From: Flammeovirgaceae bacterium
GTDB lineage: Bacteria; Bacteroidota; Bacteroidia; Cytophagales; Cyclobacteriaceae
Length of the DNA stretch: 64,000 nucleotides
Direction: 5' to 3'
NCBI GenBank assembly: GCA_016709845.1
Contig: JADJMA010000002.1
Span: forward strand, 436,679 to 500,678
Made by a program: the position numbers and the translations under genes. The first letter of the stretch is position 1. Each line of letters begins with the position of its first letter. The notes under the pieces are model-generated. The model had not been told where the DNA came from and made no database searches. It was given only the letters and a program-made list of their open reading frames with translations. This document shows, in pieces, positions 40,511 through 48,237 of this stretch.

Positions 40511-41049
40511 ACCAATTCGAGAACCCGATGTTTTTGTTTCTTCAACCAGGCATACCAATTAGAAATACCCTCGCCTGTAGTGCAGGAGAGTTCAATAAAC
40601 TCCATAGATGGATTTACCCTGCGTCCATATTTCTTCAAAGCCTCTAAATCAAATTTCAAATAGGGGAGCAAATCAATTTTATTTATGATGCACAACTGAC
40701 TGCTCTGAAACATGTCAGGATATTTTAGCGGTTTGTCTTCCCCTTCCGTTACGCTAATAATTACAACCCGCTTTTGTTCCCCCAGATCAAACATGGCTGG
40801 GCACACCAGATTTCCAATGTTTTCAATAAAGAGAATACTTTCGTTTTTTACGTTACGGTTACGTTCTGCCAGTAAATTATTCTTTAACAAAATGTCTTGT
40901 TCAAGATCGATTTGCTTGCGGCCGTTGGGTAACGAAGATTTATTTTCAATGGGTTTAAATTGAAGATTAGTCATATCCAATGCCTGCAACTTCTCAACCC
41001 GATGAATACTTACTTTGGCATCACTATCACAACCACAGGTAGCACACAT
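40507..41049 (-). CDS. hypB: Nickel-insertion GTPase HypB with an internal in-frame deletion
   Basis: 180 residues; HypB is normally about 240-290. The N-terminus has the metal site MCATCGCD. The part up to LLKNNLLAERNR (residue 65) and the part from NESILFIENIGNLVCPA (residue 69) align to HypB, but the 75-85 residues that should lie between are absent. Those hold the P-loop (GSGKT), switch region and the GxxCHLDA metal/dimer site. The G4 motif NKID remains. The reading frame is kept across the junction near 40853, where CGTAAC CGTAAC GTAA short direct repeats are found. As read, the protein cannot bind GTP; either a real deletion or an assembly collapse. Between hypA (7 nt) and hypF. Confidence 0.9.
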   Translation of the reverse strand: MCATCGCDSDAKVSIHRVEKLQALDMTNLQFKPIENKSSLPNGRKQIDLEQDILLKNNLLAERNRNVKNESILFIENIGNLVCPAMFDLGEQKRVVIISVTEGEDKPLKYPDMFQSSQLCIINKIDLLPYLKFDLEALKKYGRRVNPSMEFIELSCTTGEGISNWYAWLKKQKHRVLELV

Positions 41050-41056
41050 AATTACA

Positions 41057-41398
41057 TTAGTTTAAGATCATTGATTTTATTTGTAGTTCCTTGCCCTGAA
41101 TAATTTGTAGGAGCGGTTCCCCGCAGAGTGGACAAACATCAAAGAGCTCTTTAATTTCAAACTCACAATCGCACTCTATACATTTAGCGCGTGCGGGCAC
41201 ATGAATAATTTTTCTTTTTGCAGTTTGTAGTACGGTATTTTTAACTGCCGCCTCCCACGCAAAATCAAGTGCATGACTGTCTACCCCTGCTAAATCGCCA
41301 ATGACTAAATCAATCGACTCGACTGATTGCGCCTTATGTTCTTTCACTTTCTCTTCAGCCGTTTCGACAATACTCATAACAATCGAAAATTCATGCAT
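41057..41398 (-). CDS. hypA: Nickel chaperone HypA
   Basis: 113 residues. N-terminal MHE with His2 for nickel. The zinc site is Cys73-x-x-Cys76 and Cys89-x-x-Cys92, with one more Cys at 78. Residues 1-60 form the alpha/beta Ni-binding part (SIVMSIVETAEEKV, SIDLVIGDLAGVD). It delivers nickel to the large subunit together with HypB. It starts 11 nt after the His-rich small gene. Frame intact. Confidence 0.95.
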   Translation of the reverse strand: MHEFSIVMSIVETAEEKVKEHKAQSVESIDLVIGDLAGVDSHALDFAWEAAVKNTVLQTAKRKIIHVPARAKCIECDCEFEIKELFDVCPLCGEPLLQIIQGKELQIKSMILN

Positions 41399-41409
41399 AA
41401 AAATGGAGT

Positions 41410-41637
41410 TTAAGGGTTATCTCGATTTCGCTCTCTCGATCGTATAAAAAAGAAGCGGATCCCTAAAAGAATAAGGGCGGCACCAAGGGTTAATGCCAGA
41501 GGAATATAATGTTCGGGATTTGCGACATAATGACCTAGGCTTAACGGACTTTCATGACCGTGACCCGGATGAGCAAACACAAAAACAGGCATTAACGCGA
41601 ATGCAACAAGGATAATTTTTTTGACAATCGTTTTCAT
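41410..41637 (-). CDS. Small His-rich exported/membrane protein at the head of the hyp operon
   Basis: 75 residues. A signal peptide or first helix (IILVAFALMPVFVFA) leads to HPGHGHE, then a short periplasmic part with HYVANPEHY, then one membrane helix (LALTLGAALILLGIRFFFI) and a basic tail. Seven His lie in a 30-residue stretch outside the membrane. It is 11 nt upstream of hypA on the same strand. The His cluster suggests metal (nickel) binding in the periplasm; no known family is recognised. Link to hydrogenase is by position only. Confidence 0.7.
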   Translation of the reverse strand: MKTIVKKIILVAFALMPVFVFAHPGHGHESPLSLGHYVANPEHYIPLALTLGAALILLGIRFFFIRSRERNRDNP

Positions 41638-41689
41638 AAAAAGATGATTTTGTGAATTCTAAAGTAGTAAATCATCCTTATGCTAAACT

Positions 41690-41723
41690 TGATAAAAGTC
41701 ACCCCGGTAGATGAATTTTATCA
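41690..41723. promoter_or_regulatory. Inverted repeat between hyp and hydrogenase operons
   Basis: Perfect 8-bp arms TGATAAAA and TTTTATCA separated by 18 nt, about 90 nt before the small-subunit ATG and 55 nt before the first gene of the hyp operon. An operator for both divergent units, or a promoter-linked hairpin, is possible. It is not an FNR box (TTGAT-N4-ATCAA) although the left half starts TTGAT. Confidence 0.4.
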
Positions 41724-41811
41724 TTAAATAAAAATATTATAATAACTAAGCTTGTTAGGTGTTTTTGCGAAAAGTTTTACTCTATCTGGAAACTTTCTAA
41801 AGAAATCTGAC

Positions 41812-42942
41812 ATGCTTACCGAAATTTCAACTCAACGAAAAACTTACTATGAAGAACTGCAGGATAAAGGTTATTCGCGCAGAGACTTCTTAAGGTTTTG
41901 CACGATGATAGCAGCCTATATGGGCTTGCAATCGAGTGGTGCTGCCCAAATTGCTGAGGCTTTGAAAACCAAGCCCCGGGTACCGGTTATCTGGCTTCAT
42001 TTTCAGGAATGCACTTGCTGCAGCGAATCATTTATCCGCTCTTCACACCCCATTGTTGCGGATATTATTTTAGACAAGCTCTCGCTTGATTACACAGAAA
42101 CCTTAATGGCGGCCGCGGGCCATCAGGCTGAAGAGGCTATGCAAAAAACCATGAAAGATTACTACGGTGAATATGTATTGTGTGTGGAAGGTTCTGTGCC
42201 TGCAGGTGCCGATGGTGTGTATTGCATGATTGGTGGAAAATCGTCAATGGACATTTTACATGAAGCGGCCGCAGGCGCAAAAGCTATTATTTGTTGGGGT
42301 AGTTGTGCGAGCAATGGCTGTGTGCAGGCCGCTAAACCTAATCCTACCAAAGCAACACCCATTCACAAAATCATTAAAGGCAAACCAATCATCAAAGTTC
42401 CGGGCTGCCCGCCTATAGGTGAAGTAATGGCTGGTGTGCTGGTTCACATCTTAACTTTTGATTCGCTTCCAGCCTTGGATGGCATAGGAAGACCAAAAGC
42501 TTTTTACTCGAAGCGCGTGCATGACAGTTGCTACCGCAGACCTTATTATGATGCCGGTATGTTCGTTGAAACTTTTGATGACGAAAATGCAAAGCGCGGG
42601 TACTGCTTATACAAAGTAGGATGCAAAGGACCGAGCACCTACAATGCATGCGGTATTATGAAATGGAATAATGGTACAAGTTATCCCATTCAGTCCGGCC
42701 ACGGATGCTTTGGCTGCAGTGAAGAAAGCTTCTGGGATAATGGACCTATTTATGAGCGTATGGTTAATGCGGGCGGTTTTGGTATAGAACAAAATGCCGA
42801 CAAAGTGGGTATGGTAGCCATGGGTGTTACTGCTGCCGGTTTAGCCGCACACGCTATTGCTACTAATCTGCGCAAGCATAAAGTAGTTGACGAATTAATT
42901 GCTGAAGGAAAACAATCGGAACACGAACTTAAAAAAGACTAA
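41812..42942 (+). CDS. hyaA: [NiFe]-hydrogenase small subunit, Tat-exported, oxygen-tolerant type
   Basis: 376 residues from ATG 41812 (an earlier TTG is less likely). The Tat signal SRRDFLRFC is at 22-30. The proximal cluster is CTCC at 67-70, with Cys165 and Cys199, and extra Cys in the positions known from [4Fe-3S] enzymes (Cys69 and Cys170). The distal cluster is His237, Cys240, Cys265, Cys271. The medial [3Fe-4S] cluster is Cys280, Cys299, Cys302. A C-terminal membrane helix lies at about 333-352. The stop is 2 nt before the large subunit. This is the electron-transfer subunit of a group 1 uptake hydrogenase. Frame intact. Confidence 0.96.
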   Translation: MLTEISTQRKTYYEELQDKGYSRRDFLRFCTMIAAYMGLQSSGAAQIAEALKTKPRVPVIWLHFQECTCCSESFIRSSHPIVADIILDKLSLDYTETLMAAAGHQAEEAMQKTMKDYYGEYVLCVEGSVPAGADGVYCMIGGKSSMDILHEAAAGAKAIICWGSCASNGCVQAAKPNPTKATPIHKIIKGKPIIKVPGCPPIGEVMAGVLVHILTFDSLPALDGIGRPKAFYSKRVHDSCYRRPYYDAGMFVETFDDENAKRGYCLYKVGCKGPSTYNACGIMKWNNGTSYPIQSGHGCFGCSEESFWDNGPIYERMVNAGGFGIEQNADKVGMVAMGVTAAGLAAHAIATNLRKHKVVDELIAEGKQSEHELKKD

Positions 42943-42944
42943 TC

Positions 42945-44660
42945 ATGGCACGAATAGTTGTGGATCCCATCACCCGTATCGAGGGGCACTTGCGGATCGA
43001 AGCAGAAATAAATAATGGAAAAATTGAAGAAGCCTATAGCTCTGGTACTATGGTGCGGTTGATTGAAGAAATCTTGCGGGGTCGTGATCCGCGCGATGCA
43101 TGGGCTTTTGTGGGTCGGGTATGCGGAGTTTGCACTAGTGTTCACTCCTTGGCCTCTATTCGCACCGTTGAAGATGCCTTGAAGATTGTAGTACCCCCCA
43201 ATGCAGAATTAGTGCGCAACCTGATGTTCTGTGCCCAGAATATTCATGATCACGTTGTGCATTTCTATCACTTGCACGCATTGGATTGGGTAGATGTGGT
43301 AAGCGCCTTAAAGGCTGATCCAAAGAAGACCTCTGAAATTGCACAAAGTATATCTCATTGGCCAAAGAGTTCGCCCGGCTATTTCTCCGATCTACAAAAA
43401 CGATTAACAAAATTTGTTGAAAGTGGTCAGCTCGGAATTTTTGCCAATGGTTATTGGGGGCATCCCGCTTATAAGCTTCCGGCCGAAATAAATCTGATTG
43501 GAGTAGCTCACTACCTGGAGGCTTTAGAATGGCAAAAAGAAATTGTTAAAGTGCATACCATCTTTGGGGGAAAAAATCCGCACCCTAATTTTTTGGTGGG
43601 TGGCATGGCCTGCTCCATTAGTCTGGATGATTCAAGTGGTATAAATGCTGAGCGACTTGCCTATGTTCATCAACTTCTCAAACAAGCAAAGGAGTTTGTC
43701 GAGCAAGTGTACATTCCCGATTTGCTTGCAATCGCACCGTACTATCTGGATTGGGGTGCTATTGGTGGCGGGTTAGGAAATTATCTGGTGTATGGCGATT
43801 TGTCTACTTCATCATATTATGATACTCAGAATTACAAATTTCCGGCTGGCGCTATTTTAAATAAGGACTTAAGTAAAATTCATGAAGTGGATTTACGCAA
43901 TGATTCCGAAATACAGGAATTCATTCCGCACAGTTGGTACGAGTATGCCGGTGGTGATGGTGTTGGCCTGCATCCCTGGAAAGGTGAAACGAAACTGAAT
44001 TATACCGGACCTAAGCCACCGTTCGACCATTTGAATGTGGAGGAAAAATACAGTTTCTTAAAAACTCCGCGATGGAAAGGAAATGCCATGGAGGTTGGTC
44101 CGTTGGCCCGGGTGTTGGTAGGTTATGCCAGCGGTCGCGAAGATTTTAAAGAAGTGGTGGATAGCACACTTTCAAAATTAAATGTGCCTGTCACAGCTTT
44201 GTTCTCAACGTTGGGCCGCACGGCAGCGCGGGGCCTTGAAACGATTCTTGTATCGCAATGGGCACTTGAATTCTATGATCAACTCATTGGCAATATAAAG
44301 AGTGGTGATACCCGCATGGCCAATATGGAAAAATTTAAACCCGAAACATGGCCAGCGAGTGCCATGGGTGTTGGTCATACGGAAGCGCCACGAGGAGCGC
44401 TGGCACACTGGATTGATATTGAAGATCAGAAAATTAAAAATTATCAGTTGGTAGTGCCTTCAACATGGAATGCTTCTCCACGTGATCAGGAAGGAAAATC
44501 CTCTGCTTATGAATCCGCTTTGAAAGACACTCCGATTGCTGACATCAATAAGCCTGTTGAAATTCTTCGCACGATTCACTCCTTCGACCCATGCCTGGCT
44601 TGCGCTGTGCATTTGTATGATGAGGATGGTAAACATGTTAATAAAGTTCAGGTACTCTAA
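42945..44660 (+). CDS. hyaB: [NiFe]-hydrogenase large (catalytic) subunit
   Basis: 571 residues. The nickel ligands are in the L1 motif RVCGVCTSVH (Cys60, Cys63) and L2 motif DPCLACAVH (Cys550, Cys553). His556 is the cleavage point; a 15-residue C-terminal tail (LYDEDGKHVNKVQVL) is to be removed by the maturation protease. The N-terminus VDPITRIEGHLRIE is the standard one. It oxidises H2 on the periplasmic side after export with the small subunit (no signal of its own). Next gene is the cytochrome b. Frame intact. Confidence 0.97.
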   Translation: MARIVVDPITRIEGHLRIEAEINNGKIEEAYSSGTMVRLIEEILRGRDPRDAWAFVGRVCGVCTSVHSLASIRTVEDALKIVVPPNAELVRNLMFCAQNIHDHVVHFYHLHALDWVDVVSALKADPKKTSEIAQSISHWPKSSPGYFSDLQKRLTKFVESGQLGIFANGYWGHPAYKLPAEINLIGVAHYLEALEWQKEIVKVHTIFGGKNPHPNFLVGGMACSISLDDSSGINAERLAYVHQLLKQAKEFVEQVYIPDLLAIAPYYLDWGAIGGGLGNYLVYGDLSTSSYYDTQNYKFPAGAILNKDLSKIHEVDLRNDSEIQEFIPHSWYEYAGGDGVGLHPWKGETKLNYTGPKPPFDHLNVEEKYSFLKTPRWKGNAMEVGPLARVLVGYASGREDFKEVVDSTLSKLNVPVTALFSTLGRTAARGLETILVSQWALEFYDQLIGNIKSGDTRMANMEKFKPETWPASAMGVGHTEAPRGALAHWIDIEDQKIKNYQLVVPSTWNASPRDQEGKSSAYESALKDTPIADINKPVEILRTIHSFDPCLACAVHLYDEDGKHVNKVQVL

Positions 44661-44669
44661 TTGTGGATT

Positions 44670-45389
44670 ATGAACAGTACAACAGTATCATCGAAACCTC
44701 AATTGCTAAGGCGAGTTTTTGTTTGGGAATTGCCGGTACGTTATTATCATTGGCTTAATGCCGGTTGCATTTTAGTCTTGATAGCTACGGGGCTTATCAT
44801 TGGTGATCCCCCTGCCATCATGACCAGCAAAGAAGCTCATTCAAGCTATTGGTTTGGAACAACACGCTTCATTCATTTCGTGGCCGCCTATATTTTCCTG
44901 TTCAATTTTTTGTTCAGGATCTATTGGGGGTTTGTAGGGAATAAGTATGCCAGTTGGAAAAACTTTATTCCAACTAACCGCCAATATTTTAAGGACATGT
45001 GGAATATTCTGAAGTCCGACATTTTTATGACAAAGGGATACAATGTTCACACCATAGGACACAATCGCTTGGCGGGATTTATTTACCTTATGACCTTTAT
45101 TGCTTTTGGCGTTCAATGCCTTACCGGCTTTGGCTTATATTCTGCCATGAGCGATTGGTGGTTGCCAAATTTATTCTCGTGGGTGCCTTATCTATTTGGT
45201 GGCGATTTTATGTTGCGTACCATTCACCATTGGGCAACCTGGTTTTTTATTCTGTTCGTCATCGTGCACGTGTATCTCGTGTTTTATCATGACTATGTAG
45301 AAGGCCATGGTGAAATCTCGAGTATGGGAGGTGGTTGGAAATTTATTGAAGAGGATATTTTCAAAAAGAAAGAAGAAAATAAAAAATAG
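44670..45389 (+). CDS. hyaC: Ni/Fe-hydrogenase b-type cytochrome subunit
   Basis: 239 residues from ATG 44670, with four membrane segments. Visible heme-binding histidines: RYYHWLNAGCILVLIATGL, FIHFVAAYIFLFNFL, HRWG/HHWATWFFILFVIVHVYLVFYHDY near the end. This anchors the hydrogenase dimer to the membrane and passes electrons to quinone. It is 9 nt after the large subunit and 3 nt before the maturation protease. Frame intact. Confidence 0.95.
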   Translation: MNSTTVSSKPQLLRRVFVWELPVRYYHWLNAGCILVLIATGLIIGDPPAIMTSKEAHSSYWFGTTRFIHFVAAYIFLFNFLFRIYWGFVGNKYASWKNFIPTNRQYFKDMWNILKSDIFMTKGYNVHTIGHNRLAGFIYLMTFIAFGVQCLTGFGLYSAMSDWWLPNLFSWVPYLFGGDFMLRTIHHWATWFFILFVIVHVYLVFYHDYVEGHGEISSMGGGWKFIEEDIFKKKEENKK

Positions 45390-45392
45390 CTC

Positions 45393-45874
45393 ATGACTTC
45401 ATCGTCTGTTCTTATTCTTGGAATTGGTAATTACCTGATGGGTGATGAAGGATTGGGTGTTCATTTTGTTAATCAACTGAAGGAAGATTTGGAGCCCGGA
45501 CTTGCTGACATTTTAGATGGGGGCACGGCCGGGTTTCAATTAATGGAATATCTGGAACAGTATCCGCACGTAATTCTGATTGATGCCACGTTGGATGGAA
45601 AACCTGCGGGTACTATACAAAAAGTTAAGCCCCGCTTTTCGAAAGATTTTCCAAGCGCCATGAGCACGCACGAAATCGGGTTGAAAGATTTAGTAGAGGG
45701 TTTGTTGTTGTTAGGAAAAATGCCCGATATCCACCTGTTTGTTATGTCTATAGAAAAATACAACCTCTGAGCACTTTGCTTTCGCCTGAAATTGAAATTT
45801 CGCTGCCCGTATTAAAACGTGAGGTAATTGAATTAGCAAGACATCTTTCATCGAACGCGTCACAACCTGCGTAA
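45393..45874 (+). CDS. hyaD: Hydrogenase maturation endopeptidase (HyaD type), one frameshift
   Basis: About 160 codons mended. Nickel-sensing residues of the family are visible: Glu19 (GNYLMGDEGLG), Asp64 (VILIDATLDG) and His93 (STHEIGLKDL). The frame breaks near 45763 and the rest (STLLSPEIEISLPVLKREVIELARHL) continues to a TAA at 45872-45874. It trims the C-terminal tail of the large subunit after nickel is in place. It is the last gene of the structural operon. Confidence 0.92.
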
Positions 45875-45875
45875 A

Positions 45876-46682
45876 CTACTTTCTGATTTTATCGAGATAA
45901 AGTTTTGCGGCCTGCTCTACCCACCGATCGCGCTGAATGCGGCCAGGAAAAAATTTTACAACATCAGTGAGAGCAATAATTGATTCGTTTGTGAATTCGC
46001 TGATCTGCCGGTAGGTAAAAATACCGTGCTTATTTAACTTCTTTTCAATTCCCGGGCCTATGCCATTAATTACTTTGAGATCGTCTTTACTCTCCGTACT
46101 GTTTTTATCAGACACGATGTTACTAATTATCGGTTGCGGGACAGTGGAAGGTTTTCTCTCTTGCGCATCCGTCTTTAATCCGGAAAGTTCAATCTCAATT
46201 TTTTGTCTTACCTCCTCTAGTTGTTCTATTTCTTTCTTAAGAATTTCTAACTCATTCCCATGCATTGGCGTTGCGCGTTGCGCTTCCTCCAATTCCGTTT
46301 TTAGTCTTTCGTTTTCGCGCGAAACTTCTAAAAAATCTTCGCGGAAGGTTTCTCGTGCCCGGCTCAGCGTAAGCTCAGATTTTTGAGATTGTTCCTGAAG
46401 CAATTGTTCGGAGGTTTGTAAGGCGGCCCGCTCGATTAATAATTGTTGAACAGCTTCATCCTTTTTTGAAACCGTTTGCAAGTTGAGCGCCCAAAACAAA
46501 GCAAATCCTATAAAAACGGAAACCAAAATCATAATGAGGATTTCGGCAATAGCGAGTGCCGACTCATGTGGGTTAATATTTTCGGGTTGGGGGCTCAAGC
46601 CCTTAACCCAAAACAAATACCAGAACGATGCTCCCAGGCACCACACTAAAAAAATTCCTACTAAAATGTAAATGAATCGCAT
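45876..46682 (-). CDS. Membrane-anchored coiled-coil protein with helix-hairpin-helix domain
   Basis: 268 residues. Two membrane helices (FIYILVGIFLVWCLGASFWYL and LIMILVSVFIGFALFWAL) are followed by a coiled coil (about 80-170, rich in E, L, Q and R). The C-terminal domain (about 200-268) has DLKVINGIGPGIEKKLNKHGI, a helix-hairpin-helix motif with the classic INGIGP turn, then a second helical part FFPGRIQRDRWVEQA. HHH domains bind DNA or proteins; the membrane anchor makes DNA binding uncertain. Converges on the maturation protease gene with 1 nt between. Frame intact. Confidence 0.7.
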   Translation of the reverse strand: MRFIYILVGIFLVWCLGASFWYLFWVKGLSPQPENINPHESALAIAEILIMILVSVFIGFALFWALNLQTVSKKDEAVQQLLIERAALQTSEQLLQEQSQKSELTLSRARETFREDFLEVSRENERLKTELEEAQRATPMHGNELEILKKEIEQLEEVRQKIEIELSGLKTDAQERKPSTVPQPIISNIVSDKNSTESKDDLKVINGIGPGIEKKLNKHGIFTYRQISEFTNESIIALTDVVKFFPGRIQRDRWVEQAAKLYLDKIRK

Positions 46683-46743
46683 AGAATAAAAACTGGGTGA
46701 AAGTAAACAAAAATTTGATTGACAATCTTACCCTATTCACTTT

Positions 46744-47810
46744 TCATTTTTCTTCCAGCGTAATTGTTAACTCGCGTATTACCTCATCCATTTTTGTAAC
46801 GGTCTGGTCAAGGTAATTAATCAATTCCTCAACCGCGGCTGGCGAATGCAATTCAAACTTGATCAATCGTAGCAACCCGAGCATGGTGGCAACGGGTGCG
46901 CGCATTTCATGTGAATTTTTAAATGACATCTCGTGGATGAACTTCATATTCTCATCCATTTTTGCTTTTAAATTCAGGTAATTGGTAATATCAACAGCCG
47001 AACACAACACCTCTTGCGGGTAGCCCTGATTATCGCGCGAATACACGGAGTCACGCAACATAATAGTATGGTAATTATCTTGCTTGCTCTTAAACCGAAG
47101 TGAACATTCGAGTAACTGGCCTGGTTTTGATTGAATTAATTTTGCCGTATGATCTTGCATTTTTGGTTGATCCTCGGGATGCAATACTTTATGATAAAAA
47201 TTCTGCGAAATGCTCATAAGTTCCTCTTCTGCATATCCCATGTCACGCATAATATTGCCGGTTGCAAAACTCATCCGCCTGGCCATAAAGTCGTACATAG
47301 TGATGCCCGAAAGCGAAACCTTTAAAATGCCCTGAACAAGATTTTCTTTGTCAGCCAGATCCGCATTAAGTTTCTGTATCTTTTTTGAGCGGTAATATTT
47401 ATGTTTAGGCCCCCTACTTGTAATGCTTCTCCATCCGTTGAACGATACAGCACCTTTCCTCGAGATAATATCCATAGATACCTACCATCCTGATGAAGCA
47501 TTCTGAATTCTTGTTCCCAAGGGTCATCTGATTTAAGGAAGAGTTGTTGATTCTCAACAGCTCGAACTCTATCATCAGGATGAATTCGTTCTTTCCATAG
47601 TGAATTAGAGACCTCACCTTCTATAGGCTCTAACCCTAACATTTTAAACCAACCGGGCCCATGTAGCGTTTGATCCGTTTCTGTATTCCATTCCCACCAC
47701 CCTTCGGTAGTTGCATCTAAAATACGTTCAAGTCTTTTTAGTTTATTTTCAATAGAATCCGGCATGTCTGTAACTGTTTCTTGCGGGTAAAAAGATTTGA
47801 AATCCACCAC
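46744..47810 (-). CDS. PAS protein with histidine-kinase-like H-box but no ATPase domain, one frameshift
   Basis: About 355 codons. Two PAS domains (first with EWNTETDQTLHGPGWFKMLG and DDRVRAVENQQLF, second with YDFMARRMSFATGNIMRDMGYAEEE) are followed by a helical part with SHEMRAPVATMLGLLRLI, an H-box like that of HisKA. The protein ends after LTITLEEK, so no N, G1 or G2 boxes of a HATPase are present. The frame breaks near 47390 (between INITAQK and KYYRSKKIQ). It may be a sensor whose kinase part is another protein, or a degenerate one. No response regulator is nearby. Confidence 0.75.
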
Positions 47811-47874
47811 TAAATCTAAATTTAGTTAAAAAGGAGGCGTAGATGCAACCCAAAGCCAACCACCTGCGTCTTAG

Positions 47875-47895
47875 ATACATAATTCACTTATGTAT
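47875..47895. promoter_or_regulatory. Palindrome upstream of PadR gene, candidate operator
   Basis: ATACATAA - TTCAC - TTATGTAT: two perfect 8-bp arms with a 5-nt spacer, 10 nt before the PadR ATG. PadR operators often have ATGTAT/ATACAT-type half-sites, so this fits autoregulation. Confidence 0.6.
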
Positions 47896-47904
47896 TAGAG
47901 TATT

Positions 47905-48237
47905 ATGCATTCTCCAGAACTACTAAAAGGCACATTACAGACTATTCTTCTTAAAGTTTTAAAAGATAATGGAAGAATGTATGGCTACGAGTTAACTCAA
48001 CGAGTAAAGGAGCTGTCAGAAGAACGAATTCTCCTTACAGAAGGTGCTTTGTATCCTGCTCTTCACAAATTAGAAGCAGAAGGAATGCTTAAAACAGAAG
48101 TAGTCTCGATGGGCAAGCGAGTACGAAAATATTATTCTCTTACACCAGAAGGTCGCTCCCTGGTAAAGGAACGTGTAAGTGAATTGATAAATTTTATTAA
48201 AACAATGTCGAGTGTACTCAATGTTGAGTTAGCCTAA
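47905..48237 (+). CDS. PadR-family transcriptional regulator
   Basis: 110 residues with the PadR winged helix: LLKGTLQTILLKVLKDNGRMYGYELTQ, TEGALYPALHKLEAEGML as recognition helix, and KRVRKYYSLTPEG as wing. It ends in a short helix. The stop TAA shares its last A with the ATG of the permease. A strong palindrome just upstream probably is its operator. It is the second PadR-permease pair in the window. Confidence 0.92.
   Translation: MHSPELLKGTLQTILLKVLKDNGRMYGYELTQRVKELSEERILLTEGALYPALHKLEAEGMLKTEVVSMGKRVRKYYSLTPEGRSLVKERVSELINFIKTMSSVLNVELA

Noticed and set aside
41685..41705. FNR/CRP box before the hydrogenase genes
   Set aside because: Only the left half TTGAT fits; the right half is 18 nt away rather than 4, so the site is better described as a longer inverted repeat.
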